Source: CAYVTV01 sp964526475
Lineage (GTDB): Bacteria; Bacteroidota; Bacteroidia; Bacteroidales; GCA-2748055
DNA length: 41,661 nucleotides
Direction: 5' to 3'
NCBI GenBank assembly: GCA_964526475.1
Contig: CAZGKF010000031.1
Span: 1 to 41,661 of the forward strand
Part shown: positions 33,334-41,477 of the stretch, in pieces
How positions within the stretch are numbered: position 1 is the first letter of the stretch
Layout: each line of letters starts with the position of its first letter
The notes under the pieces: model-generated
Seen by the model: the letters and a program-made list of their open reading frames with translations, nothing else
The model's database searches: none
What the model was told of the DNA's origin: nothing
Program-made: the position numbers and the translations under genes

Positions 33334-33387
33334 ATCTGCAAAATAGATTATATTTGTATAATCTGCAAAATGGATTATTTTTGTATA
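33334..33387 (+). repeat. Tandem 27-bp duplication carrying two -7 boxes
   Basis: Positions 33334-33360 and 33361-33387 are adjacent direct copies differing at 2 of 27 positions. Each contains a TAnnTTTG box: TATATTTG at 33349-33356 and TATTTTTG at 33376-33383. The TTTG ending the first box lies exactly 19 bp before the second, the spacing of -33 and -7 elements, so the first copy can supply the -33 element of the second. The array serves the secreted discoidin-domain gene at 33408. Confidence 0.8.
33353..33383 (+). promoter_or_regulatory. Promoter of the discoidin-domain gene (TTTG-N19-TATTTTTG)
   Basis: Full two-part Bacteroidota promoter formed across the junction of the 27-bp duplication. 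The predicted start near 33390 gives a leader of about 18 nt before the ATG at 33408. Confidence 0.65.
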
Positions 33388-33407
33388 ATTCACTAAAATT
33401 TAAACTC

Positions 33408-34415
33408 ATGAATAATAATTCTTTTTCTTTTATTATCGGTATTATTCTTTTTTGTTTTGTTCCGGGAATTCACATAGTCGACACTTTCGCTCAGTCGCCA
33501 AAGATAAGGAATAATATTGCGCTGAATAAACCAGTTGATGCATCATCAGTAATCAATCGTCGAAGATATCCTGCTTTAAAAGCTGTTGATGGAGAGCAGT
33601 TGCAGGGATCCAGATGGACTTCGATCTATGCTGCTGATGGTTTGCGCGAACACGATCAATGGCTTGTTGTTGATCTTCTCGAAATAAAGGAGATTGATAA
33701 AGTGCGGTTAATGTGGCAGCGGCAGAGATGGGCGGTTGATTATCAGATTCAGGTTTCTTTGGATAGTATAGCATGGGAAACGGTTTATTTTGTTATTGAT
33801 GAAAAGCCAAAAGGGTGGATACATGAAATCCATTTCAAACCTGTTGCTACGCGTTACGTTAAATTATTCTGTTCAAGAACGGCGCATGATTTCAGAATAA
33901 GGGGTGGGAAACGTGAGAATATGAATCACTATTCGGTTATAGAATTTGAGATTTATCCAAAAGGTTTTGATTTTGATGAGTTACAGTATGCAAGTAAGGC
34001 ATTAAATAAACCCGTATTTGCATCATTTGAGTCAAATAATATGCATCAGGTTCCCTGTCAGGTAACTGACGGTCAGATGACTTCCTTCTGGAGTGTTGGC
34101 AGAAGAGTTCCCCCACCTTACTGGATATACGTAGATATGGAAAAGAAATTTACTTTGAAGGAACTTATTTTGTACTGGCACAGGTTACCTGAAAGTTATG
34201 TGATAGAGATTTCGGATGATGCAAAGAAATGGAAAACCCTGGCGGTGGAAAAAGATTTTATTGTTGATCCCATTGTTGATGAGGAAGTTGTTGAAAAGCA
34301 TACATTAGAGCTGAATAAATCTATTAAATGCAGGTACGTTAAGGTATTAATGCCAGTTGGTCCAAGAAATCCGGAACATGAACAGATAATATTACAGGCA
34401 ATATTGATTAACTGA
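33408..34415 (+). CDS. Secreted protein with two discoidin (F5/8 type C-like) domains
   Basis: A 335-residue protein with a signal peptide (hydrophobic residues 7-28, FSFIIGIILFCF, ending near TFAQS). Two related beta-sandwich units follow. The first, from about residue 37, has NIALNKPVDASS, AVDGEQLQGSRWTS, QWLVVDLLEIKEIDKVRLMW and ATRYVKLFCSR. The second, from about 205, has ALNKPVFASFES, VTDGQMTSFWS, YWIYVDMEKKFTLKELILYW and CRYVKVLMPVG. Discoidin domains bind sugars or surfaces. No catalytic domain is present. Start: the ATG at 33408 directly precedes the signal peptide and follows two promoter boxes; upstream in-frame starts lie inside the promoter. Confidence 0.85.
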   Translation: MNNNSFSFIIGIILFCFVPGIHIVDTFAQSPKIRNNIALNKPVDASSVINRRRYPALKAVDGEQLQGSRWTSIYAADGLREHDQWLVVDLLEIKEIDKVRLMWQRQRWAVDYQIQVSLDSIAWETVYFVIDEKPKGWIHEIHFKPVATRYVKLFCSRTAHDFRIRGGKRENMNHYSVIEFEIYPKGFDFDELQYASKALNKPVFASFESNNMHQVPCQVTDGQMTSFWSVGRRVPPPYWIYVDMEKKFTLKELILYWHRLPESYVIEISDDAKKWKTLAVEKDFIVDPIVDEEVVEKHTLELNKSIKCRYVKVLMPVGPRNPEHEQIILQAILIN

Positions 34416-34486
34416 TTAAATAGAAATTGCTGTTATTTTCAACTCCTTAAATTCCTCCTTGGGCGATTTAGGGCTTAGAATATGTC

Positions 34487-36757
34487 TTAATTGCTTCCCG
34501 CATTTCTTCTTATCAGATTTAGGGCTGAGCCTGCTCGGAACCATTCAATCTGATTCTGATTACAGGTATGATCCAGTTGGATTCTATCTACAGATCCATC
34601 TGAATGAAATGCCAGCATAAGTAAGGATTTTTTCGGTGCAAAATCTTTCAGACCCTGAATTTCCAATATGTCATCTTCACGGATCTTTTCGTAATCAGAA
34701 ATATAAGCAAAAGTGAGTGCAAGCATTCCTTGCTTTTTCAGATTGGTTTCATGAATACGTGCAAAAGATTTTACAATCACTGCTCTCACATTCAAATAGC
34801 GTGGTTCCATTGCAGCATGTTCACGTGAGGATCCTTCACCGTAATTTTCGTCTCCGATAATTACAGATCCCAGACCTGCCATTTTATATGCTTTTGCTGA
34901 TTCAGGTACCGACATATTTTCAGCATTGAGCTGGTTCTTTACGAGATTGGCTTTATCGTTAAAACTATTTATGGCCCCTATTAAGAGATTATCTGATATA
35001 TTTTCCAGGTGTCCTCTGTATCTTAGCCAGGGCCCTGCCATGGATATATGGTCGGTAGTACATTTACCTTTAACTTTAATAAGGAGTCTGAGATTTTTCA
35101 GATCTGTTCCTTCCCATGGCTGAAATGGCTGTAGCAACTGAAGTCTTTTGGAGGCAGGGTTTACTTTTATAATTATATTTGAGCCATCAGCAGCGGGCTC
35201 CATGTAACCTTTATCTTCAACTTCAAATCCCTTCAAAGGCAATTCTATACCTTCCGGTTCCCTGAATTTAACCTTTTCCCCATCTTCATTTATGAGGGTA
35301 TCTTTTATCGGGTTGAAACGCAAATCACCTGCAATGGCGAAAGCTGTAACTATTTCAGGACTGGCCACAAATGCATGGGTATTTGGATTTCCGTCATTCC
35401 TTTTAGCGAAATTACGGTTAAAAGAAGTAATGATGGAGTTTTTTTCCTGTTTATCGGAATTATGCCGTGCCCATTGACCAATGCAGGGGCCGCAGGCATT
35501 AGCAAGGACAACTCCTCCGATTTCCTCAAATACTTTAAGAAGCCCGTCTCTTTCAATAGTGTATCTTACCATTTCGGATCCTGGTGTTATAGTGAACTCC
35601 GACCTGGTTTTAAGTTTATTGTCAATAGCCTGCTGAGCGATAGAGGCAGCTCTGGTTATATCTTCATAGGATGAGTTTGTACATGAACCTATAAGACCAA
35701 CATCAATTTTTGCAGGCCAGTTATTTTCTTTTACTGTTTCCTGAAATTCTGATAAGGTCCATGCACGGTCGGGAGAAAAAGGCCCGTTGATATGGGGTTC
35801 CAGTTCGGAAAGGTTTATATCAATCACCTGGTCGAAATATTCCCCCGGCTTACTGTAAACTTCTTCGTCACCTGTAAGGTCAGCTGCTATGTTGTCAGCC
35901 ATTTTGGCAATTTCATTTCGGCCTGTAAATTCAAGATACTCTCTCATTTTCTTATCATACCCAAAGACAGATGTGGTTGCACCTATTTCAGCACCCATGT
36001 TACAAATTGTTCCTTTTCCGGTACATGAAATAGTTTTGGCACCTTCCCCGAAATATTCCAGTATATAACCTGTCCCTCCCTTAACTGTGAGGATGCCTGC
36101 CACTTTAAGTATCACATCTTTGGCAGAAGTCCATCCATTTAGTTTCCCTGTTAGATTAATACCAATAAGTTTAGGGAATTTTAATTCCCATGGCATTCCA
36201 GCCATCACATCAACTGCATCGGCACCTCCAACTCCAATTGCTACCATGCCAAGCCCTCCGGCGTTAACAGTATGGGAATCGGTCCCGATCATCATACCGC
36301 CCGGGAAAGCATAGTTTTCCAAAACTACCTGGTGAATGATACCTGCACCAGGTTTCCAGAACCCAATACCATATTTATTGGAAACACTTGCCAGAAAATC
36401 AAAAACTTCCCTGTTGTTTTCATTGGCAGTTGCCAGATCAGCTGCAGCCCCTGTTTTAGCTTGTATCAGGTGATCACAATGTACGGTGGAGGGAACCGCA
36501 GTTTGCTTTCTGCCTGCCATCATGAATTGAAGTAAGGCCATCTGGGCTGTTGCATCCTGCATTGCTACCCTGTCGGGATTAAAATTCACATAATCTGCAC
36601 CCCGGTTAAACTCCGCGAGGTGATTGCTTTCGTTAAGATGGGAGTACAGGATTTTTTCGGTAAAGGTAAGGGGCCTGCCAATCTTTTTCCTTGCAGTATT
36701 AATTCTGTCGGGCAGATAACTATATACTTTTTTTAACATTTCCAGATCAAATACCAT
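34487..36757 (-). CDS. acnA: Aconitate hydratase
   Basis: A 756-residue monomeric aconitase of the mitochondrial-like branch, interconverting citrate and isocitrate through a [4Fe-4S] cluster. Substrate and cluster motifs are present: TVHCDHLIQA, IGTDSHTVNAGGLGMVAIGVGGADAVDVMAG, the first cluster cysteine in IGSCTNSSYED, the pair in ANACGPCIGQW, and NRNFAKRNDGNPNTHAFVASPE. The C-terminal swivel domain has GKCTTDHISMAGPWLRYRGH and GDENYGEGSSREHAAMEPR. It belongs to the oxidative or partial TCA cycle. The gene stands alone, between two genes on the other strand. Confidence 0.95.
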   Translation of the reverse strand: MVFDLEMLKKVYSYLPDRINTARKKIGRPLTFTEKILYSHLNESNHLAEFNRGADYVNFNPDRVAMQDATAQMALLQFMMAGRKQTAVPSTVHCDHLIQAKTGAAADLATANENNREVFDFLASVSNKYGIGFWKPGAGIIHQVVLENYAFPGGMMIGTDSHTVNAGGLGMVAIGVGGADAVDVMAGMPWELKFPKLIGINLTGKLNGWTSAKDVILKVAGILTVKGGTGYILEYFGEGAKTISCTGKGTICNMGAEIGATTSVFGYDKKMREYLEFTGRNEIAKMADNIAADLTGDEEVYSKPGEYFDQVIDINLSELEPHINGPFSPDRAWTLSEFQETVKENNWPAKIDVGLIGSCTNSSYEDITRAASIAQQAIDNKLKTRSEFTITPGSEMVRYTIERDGLLKVFEEIGGVVLANACGPCIGQWARHNSDKQEKNSIITSFNRNFAKRNDGNPNTHAFVASPEIVTAFAIAGDLRFNPIKDTLINEDGEKVKFREPEGIELPLKGFEVEDKGYMEPAADGSNIIIKVNPASKRLQLLQPFQPWEGTDLKNLRLLIKVKGKCTTDHISMAGPWLRYRGHLENISDNLLIGAINSFNDKANLVKNQLNAENMSVPESAKAYKMAGLGSVIIGDENYGEGSSREHAAMEPRYLNVRAVIVKSFARIHETNLKKQGMLALTFAYISDYEKIREDDILEIQGLKDFAPKKSLLMLAFHSDGSVDRIQLDHTCNQNQIEWFRAGSALNLIRRNAGSN

Positions 36758-36817
36758 TGCCTGTATATTTTATTTTTGGTCAGATTTCAGATATAAATAA
36801 TTTGTCATTCTAAACCG

Positions 36818-36825
36818 CAAAATTA
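36818..36825 (-). promoter_or_regulatory. -7 box (TAATTTTG) for acnA
   Basis: TAATTTTG on the minus strand lies 60 bp before the acnA ATG, implying a leader of about 53 nt. It is the same box sequence as at ffs and gapA, but without a clear -33 TTTG. Confidence 0.5.
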
Positions 36826-36961
36826 ATCAATGAAAGTATAAATTTGTAAAACATTCTTGATTATGTGACGTCAAAATGATTATATTGTTCAGATTTTTTT
36901 ACTTTTATATCTGATTAATTATTGAATATTAATGGTTAAGAAGGGTGTGAGGTATATTATA

Positions 36962-38206
36962 ATGTCGGGAACGATTTTCAGTGAGAATTTGAAAATTTCC
37001 CTTCAGGCAATAGGAACAAATCGTTTACGTGCAATTCTTACCATATTTATTATTGCATTTGGGATAATGGCGCTGATTGGTATTCTGACTGCTGTTGAAT
37101 CTATTAAAAAGTCTATTACTGAAGAATTCATGGTAATGGGAGTTAATACTTTTACGATAGAAAGCCGGAGCATGAATGTACAGATAGGGGGCAAGCAATA
37201 CAGGAGAAAGAGTCATTCATACATAAGTTACAGGCAGGCAGAGGATTTCAAGAAGAAGTATGATTTTCCTTCTGCTGTGTCTGTATGGACAAGAGCATCA
37301 AATATGGGAATTATCAAGCATGATAATTATAAATCAAATCCTAATATTTCCGTTTTAGGTGTTGATGAAGATTATTTAAATACTTCGGGGTATGAAATTT
37401 ATAAAGGCCGTAATTTTTCAGAGGAAGATATACTGAACAACAGGAATTATGTAATTTTAGGTAAAGAAACTGCAGACAAAACATTTAAATCAGGGATTGA
37501 TCCTGTTAATAAGATTATTACTGTTGGTGCCGGAAAATATCAGGTTATTGGGGTTACAAAAGAGAAAGGCTCAGGCATGGGTATGAGCTCCGACCGGTTT
37601 TGCTTTATCCCCTATACCAATGTCCGGCAATATTTTTCACGTCCGGGGATGAGTTTCTCCATAAATGTTAAACCTTTGAATCCAGAACTACTTGAGGCCG
37701 CAACAGGTCAGGCAGAAGGAATTTTCAGACTGATTCGCAGGCTTTATCCAAAGGATGAAACTGATTTTAACATCACCAGAAGTGATAACCTGATAAGTAT
37801 TTTGCTTGAGAATTTAAGAAGTATTACCTTTGCAGCATCAATTATTGGATTAATAACCCTCACAGGTGCAGTTGTTGGTTTGATGAATATTATGCTTGTG
37901 TCTGTTACCGAAAGAACAAGGGAGATAGGTGTAAGAAAGGCGTTAGGAGCCAGGTCAGGATTAATTAAGCAGCAGTTTCTTTTTGAATCTGTTCTTATAG
38001 GTCAGATTGGGGGGATTGCAGGAATAATTTTTGGAATTATAACTGGAAATGTGGTATCTTACGTGTTGAAAACTGCTTTTATCATTCCATGGGTATGGGT
38101 ACTGCCGGGTTTTATGTTGTGTTTTCTGGTTGGGATAGTTTCAGGGTATGTACCTGCTCTTAAAGCAGCACGGCTGGATCCAATTGTTGCTTTGCGATAT
38201 GAATAA
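36962..38206 (+). CDS. MacB-like ABC transporter permease (MacB_PCD and FtsX domains)
   Basis: A 414-residue inner-membrane protein. The start SENLKISLQAIGTNRLRAILTIFIIAFGIMALIGILTAVE is the first helix of MacB-type permeases. A periplasmic MacB core domain follows (about 45-275), including INTFTIESR-like and GSGMGMSSDRFCFIPYTNV segments. The C-terminal FtsX domain has three helices, with VSVTERTREIGVRKALGARSGLIKQQFLFE as the ATPase-contacting coupling loop, ending in AARLDPIVALRYE. The family performs mechanical export or lipoprotein transfer with a MacB/LolD ATPase; none is encoded here. An alternative ATG at 36932 would add ten residues. Confidence 0.88.
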   Translation: MSGTIFSENLKISLQAIGTNRLRAILTIFIIAFGIMALIGILTAVESIKKSITEEFMVMGVNTFTIESRSMNVQIGGKQYRRKSHSYISYRQAEDFKKKYDFPSAVSVWTRASNMGIIKHDNYKSNPNISVLGVDEDYLNTSGYEIYKGRNFSEEDILNNRNYVILGKETADKTFKSGIDPVNKIITVGAGKYQVIGVTKEKGSGMGMSSDRFCFIPYTNVRQYFSRPGMSFSINVKPLNPELLEAATGQAEGIFRLIRRLYPKDETDFNITRSDNLISILLENLRSITFAASIIGLITLTGAVVGLMNIMLVSVTERTREIGVRKALGARSGLIKQQFLFESVLIGQIGGIAGIIFGIITGNVVSYVLKTAFIIPWVWVLPGFMLCFLVGIVSGYVPALKAARLDPIVALRYE

Positions 38207-38224
38207 TCTGCAAATATTTTTTAT

Positions 38225-38599
38225 ATGAGTGATTTATATATTCAAAAAACCTTTAACACTCCAGAAGTACAATTAATTACTGCTGAGGGAAACTTTACTA
38301 TTGAGGGAAGGTCTATTCCTGAAGACCCTGGTGTTTTTTTTGAAAAAATAATCAGGCATCTGAATGAGTACTACAGTAACCCCCAGGACTTAACTACATT
38401 TAATATAAAGCTGGAATATATCAACAGTGGGTCTTCGAAATTTTTACTTGAAATTCTCAGAATGGTAAAGAGGGAGTACGACAATGGACACAATTGCCTG
38501 GTAAACTGGTATTACGAAGAGGATGATGAATCAATACAGGAACTGGGGCAACATTATCAGTCCACTATTAATATCCCCTTTAAGCTGATAGATTTCTGA
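38225..38599 (+). CDS. SiaC-like regulatory phosphoprotein (DUF1987)
   Basis: A 124-residue protein of the DUF1987 family: FNTPEVQLITAEGNFTIEGRSIPEDPGVFFEKI at the N-terminus and LEYINSGSSKFLLEILRMVKREY in the middle. In Pseudomonas SiaC the corresponding site carries a Thr that is phosphorylated by SiaB and dephosphorylated by SiaA to control a diguanylate cyclase. Here the residue is Ser68 (NSGSSK). The fold resembles STAS anti-sigma antagonists. No kinase, phosphatase or cyclase gene is adjacent, so the partner is unknown. It lies 18 bp after the permease stop and may be cotranscribed with it. A bidirectional terminator follows. Confidence 0.85.
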   Translation: MSDLYIQKTFNTPEVQLITAEGNFTIEGRSIPEDPGVFFEKIIRHLNEYYSNPQDLTTFNIKLEYINSGSSKFLLEILRMVKREYDNGHNCLVNWYYEEDDESIQELGQHYQSTINIPFKLIDF

Positions 38600-38748
38600 C
38601 AGACCCCCGGTGTTTATATTTCAGATGCCGGTTTAAAGGCAAGAGAAGATTGGAAACTTTAGTTTAATTGTTTTGGAGAAAAAAGTCCTTTTCTTTGTTC
38701 AAAAAACAAAATACTTTTTGAAACACACACAAAACGATAAAATAATAT

Positions 38749-38788
38749 AAAAAAGCCGTCTCAAAACTTAAATGAGACGGCTTTTTTT
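38749..38788. terminator. Bidirectional intrinsic terminator
   Basis: aaaagccgtctca (38751-38763) and tgagacggctttt (38773-38785) form a 13-bp perfect stem with a 9-nt loop, flanked by an A-run on the left and a T-run on the right. It can end both the SiaC-like transcript (+) and gapA (-). Confidence 0.88.
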
Positions 38789-38832
38789 ATTGGGGATACG
38801 TATTAGAAATTTGATTAAATTCTTATTTGCAC

Positions 38833-39840
38833 TTATTTTACTGTATCCATATAGGCAATCAGATCAAGCAGTTTACAGGAATATGCCCATTCATTGTCGT
38901 ACCATGCAACTACCTTAACGAAATTGTTGTTAAGGGAAATTCCTGCACCTGCATCAAAAATTGATGTACGTGAGTCTCCAATAAAATCACTGGAAACAAC
39001 CGCTTCCTCTGTATAGCCTAAGATGCCTTTCAGCGGACCATCAGCAGCTTTTTTCATAGCAGCTTTGATTTCATCATAGGTGGCAGGTTTTTCGAGACGG
39101 CAGGTAAGATCAACAACTGAAACATTAAGTGTAGGGATTCTGAATGACATCCCTGTAAGTTTTCCGTTAAGCGAAGGGATCACTTTCCCGACAGCTTTTG
39201 CCGCACCGGTTGAAGAAGGGATCGCATTACCTGCTGCAGCACGTCCTCCTCTCCAGTCTTTCTTTGAAGGACTGTCGACAGTTTTCTGAGTAGCAGTTGT
39301 TGCGTGAACTGTTGTCATCAAACCTTCCAGAATACCCCAGTTATCGTTAAGGACTTTAGCAACAGGAGCAAGACAGTTTGTAGTGCATGAGGCATTTGAA
39401 ACAGCTTTCATATCGGCTTTATATGAGTCCTGATTAACACCCATTACGAACATAGGTGTGTCGTCTTTGGAGGGAGCAGACATCACAACCCTTTCTGCCC
39501 CGGCATCGAGATGACCCTGAACTTTTTCCTTAGTCAGGAACAAACCAGTTGATTCAATTACATAATCTGCACCTACTTCATTCCACCTGAGATTTGCAGG
39601 CTCAGGCTCAGATGTAACCCTGATAGTTGTTCCATTTACAACAAGCTGACCATTTTTAACTTCAACTGTACCATTAAATTTCCCGTGAATAGTGTCGTAT
39701 ATAAGCATATATGCCATATAATCCACATCAATAAGGTCATTTATTCCTACAATCTGAATGTCATTTCTTTCCATTGCTGCCCTGAAAGCAAGCCTTCCGA
39801 TACGGCCGAAACCATTAATTCCAACTTTAATTTTTGCCAT
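38833..39840 (-). CDS. gapA: Glyceraldehyde-3-phosphate dehydrogenase, type I
   Basis: A 335-residue glycolytic enzyme. The N-terminal Rossmann motif INGFGRIGRLAFRAA is at residues 8-22, with VGIND at 31-35; the Asp at 35 suggests preference for NAD over NADP. The catalytic Cys152 is in SNASCTTNCLAP. The phosphate-site segment RGGRAAAGNAIPSSTGAAKAVGKVIP and the C-terminal WYDNEWAYSCKLLDLI are normal. It is a single-gene unit with its own strong promoter and terminator. Confidence 0.97.
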   Translation of the reverse strand: MAKIKVGINGFGRIGRLAFRAAMERNDIQIVGINDLIDVDYMAYMLIYDTIHGKFNGTVEVKNGQLVVNGTTIRVTSEPEPANLRWNEVGADYVIESTGLFLTKEKVQGHLDAGAERVVMSAPSKDDTPMFVMGVNQDSYKADMKAVSNASCTTNCLAPVAKVLNDNWGILEGLMTTVHATTATQKTVDSPSKKDWRGGRAAAGNAIPSSTGAAKAVGKVIPSLNGKLTGMSFRIPTLNVSVVDLTCRLEKPATYDEIKAAMKKAADGPLKGILGYTEEAVVSSDFIGDSRTSIFDAGAGISLNNNFVKVVAWYDNEWAYSCKLLDLIAYMDTVK

Positions 39841-40156
39841 AGTTTTTAAATATTAAATAATAAGATAATATATTATAAGTAATAAAGATTTTCAGAATGC
39901 AAAATTAAGCATAATTAATAAAAAACGCAAATTGTAAGGTAAACGGGAGTTTACAGCATAATTGTTTAATAGGGGGAAACAGTTGGCAAAGTGTAAAATA
40001 TAGTTTAATAAAACCTTATTATTCAGAAGAGTTAGCGTGTATAATATTTAAGATGAATTAATCCTGATCATTATGGAGGGATGGCAAAAAAAAATGTTTC
40101 GGCATATTTCGTAAATAAAGAGGAGCTAACCCGGACATAAAGTCATTGTTTGATGG
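39841..40156. other. 316-bp intergenic region upstream of gapA
   Basis: Contains the gapA promoter (39900-39931). The rest (about 39940-40156) has no ORF beyond 13 codons, no strong hairpin and no recognisable RNA. A loose GTTAGC / GCTAAC inverted pair (near 40030 and 40123) is too far apart to interpret. Confidence 0.4.
39900..39931 (-). promoter_or_regulatory. Promoter of gapA (TTTG-N20-TAATTTTG)
   Basis: On the minus strand TTTG (39931-39928) and TAATTTTG (39907-39900) are separated by 20 bp, a full match to the Bacteroidota housekeeping promoter. The predicted leader is about 53 nt, AT-rich. Confidence 0.75.
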
Positions 40157-41014
40157 TTAATAAGTTTCTTCCGTTTTTTCCTGTTTTTTCTGTTCTCTGC
40201 TGATTTTACGACTGAGCCGTTTTTGTTCCCTGAGAAATTTTCCTGTTTTCGCACGCGCTGCTTCGCTTATGTCAATATATTTACCAACCCGGTAACTTAC
40301 AAAAAGATTAAAAAACAGAAAGTCATTTTTCTCATTTGCCATTATAGGGACTTTCTTTGCAAATATATCAAGTGACACCCCAGCTTCGAGGGAATGATGT
40401 GTAATATCAAGTCTGGAATATTCAAATCCAAGGCCTGTTTTTACCGATACTCCGGGAATGAGGGATAACTCCTTAAAACCTTTGAGGAATGATGATCTTC
40501 CGTAAATATTGCTCTGATGAATGGTAGTATTGAATTTTTCTGTTTTGAGATAATATTCATACGGAATACCTTTGGAGTAAAGAACGTCGTAATATACAGG
40601 CTTAACAAAACCGATCGCCGGCCCTCCGGAATAGAATGCCCGCACCGAGATCCCCCCTTTATCGTTTTTCCTGTATAATTCATATTGTTTGCCATACATT
40701 CCTCTCAACGCAAAAAAAGAATTTTCTTTTCCGAAAACGAACCCCCTGCTGCTGTATATATTATTTGATAATTTGACTTCTTTCGGATGTTTAATAATAA
40801 GAAAATCTACTTCATAGTTTACCTGATTGCGGGCATCAATTCTTTGTCCATATCTGTACCCTGCTCCTATACCATTTGAATTGAAAATAACTGCAGCGGA
40901 TTTCTCATTTCTGTATAACATTCTAGGCTGAAGATCTAACTCCCCCTGGGAAAATAGAGGGGATGCTGTTATCAGTAATGTTAAGAATAATATCAGGTTT
41001 AGAATTATCTTCAT
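40157..41014 (-). CDS. Predicted outer-membrane beta-barrel protein of unknown function
   Basis: A 285-residue protein with a signal peptide (ILNLILFLTLLITASPLFSQ, cleaved near 22). The mature part shows alternating polar/hydrophobic strands with many aromatic residues: SAAVIFNSNGIGAGYRYGQRI, NQVNYEVDFLIIK, GISVRAFYSGGPAIGF, GFEYSRLDITHHSLEAGVSLDIF, FLFFNLFVSYRVGKYIDI. This is as expected for an eight- to ten-strand outer-membrane barrel. The last 35 residues form a strongly basic, helical tail (KTGKFLREQKRLSRKISREQKKQ), unusual after a barrel; it could face the periplasm. I do not recognise a named family. A small lipoprotein gene lies upstream on the same strand. Confidence 0.7.
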   Translation of the reverse strand: MKIILNLILFLTLLITASPLFSQGELDLQPRMLYRNEKSAAVIFNSNGIGAGYRYGQRIDARNQVNYEVDFLIIKHPKEVKLSNNIYSSRGFVFGKENSFFALRGMYGKQYELYRKNDKGGISVRAFYSGGPAIGFVKPVYYDVLYSKGIPYEYYLKTEKFNTTIHQSNIYGRSSFLKGFKELSLIPGVSVKTGLGFEYSRLDITHHSLEAGVSLDIFAKKVPIMANEKNDFLFFNLFVSYRVGKYIDISEAARAKTGKFLREQKRLSRKISREQKKQEKTEETY

Positions 41015-41348
41015 TATTATCCGAAAATCAAGGTGCCTTATACTAATTAATTAACAAAAAAAACCGCTTATAGTTTAGATAAAATATAATTTAAGGTATA
41101 GTTATGCTAGTATATTCCGGGATCTCATGTTTGTTGAAGATCTGATCATATACAATCTAATCTTAAAGAATTCTTTTATTAAGTATCATTAAGATTAACA
41201 TAAATCATTCCAATACATGATTACTAACTTGAGAATTCATCCTCAAACCAGTGATGCAGGAAATCAATCCGGACGTTTATTTCTGAATCAAATTATTTGA
41301 TAAGATTTCTTTATCAAATAATTCCGGAAGGAATAGCTAATGCTAATC
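41015..41348. other. 334-bp gap between lipoprotein and barrel gene, with a perfect AT-rich palindrome
   Basis: No ORF is supported. At 41291-41303 and 41311-41323 there is a perfect 13-bp inverted repeat (aattatttgataa / ttatcaaataatt) with a 7-nt loop, located 26 bp past the lipoprotein stop codon. It is not followed by a clear U-tract on the minus strand. No TAnnTTTG box was found in front of the barrel gene. Confidence 0.45.
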
Positions 41349-41477
41349 TCAGCTTTGATTTTCAACCTGTTCAGTTTGCACGCTGGTCCGGTAGGCAGGA
41401 CAGGTTTTCTTGTTGCAGGAAGAAAAAAGTACGCCTATTGCAAATACAAGCACCAAGACTAGTTTTATTCTTTTCAT
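41349..41477 (-). CDS. Small lipoprotein (42 residues)
   Basis: A 42-codon ORF with a complete lipoprotein signal: two basic residues, a hydrophobic core (IKLVLVLVFAIGVLF), and lipobox LFSSC with the acylated cysteine at position 21. The mature peptide is only 22 residues (starting CNKKTCPAYR). Short lipoproteins with a xKxCPAY motif near the N-terminus are familiar in Bacteroidota, but their function is not known. The ATG at 41477 is the only reasonable start. It may be cotranscribed with the barrel gene 334 bp downstream, although the gap is long. Confidence 0.7.
   Translation of the reverse strand: MKRIKLVLVLVFAIGVLFSSCNKKTCPAYRTSVQTEQVENQS

Noticed and set aside
33354..33407. Upstream in-frame start of the discoidin protein
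   Set aside because: It lies inside the duplicated promoter and would bury the signal peptide behind 18 extra residues.
34465..34526. 11-bp direct repeat (gatttagggct) flanking the acnA stop region
   Set aside because: Single pair of short copies, one inside coding sequence; no further structure to set it apart from chance.
36866..36873. TGACGTCA palindrome between acnA and the permease gene
   Set aside because: An isolated 8-bp palindrome is expected by chance in a window of this size; no second copy or spacing pattern was seen.
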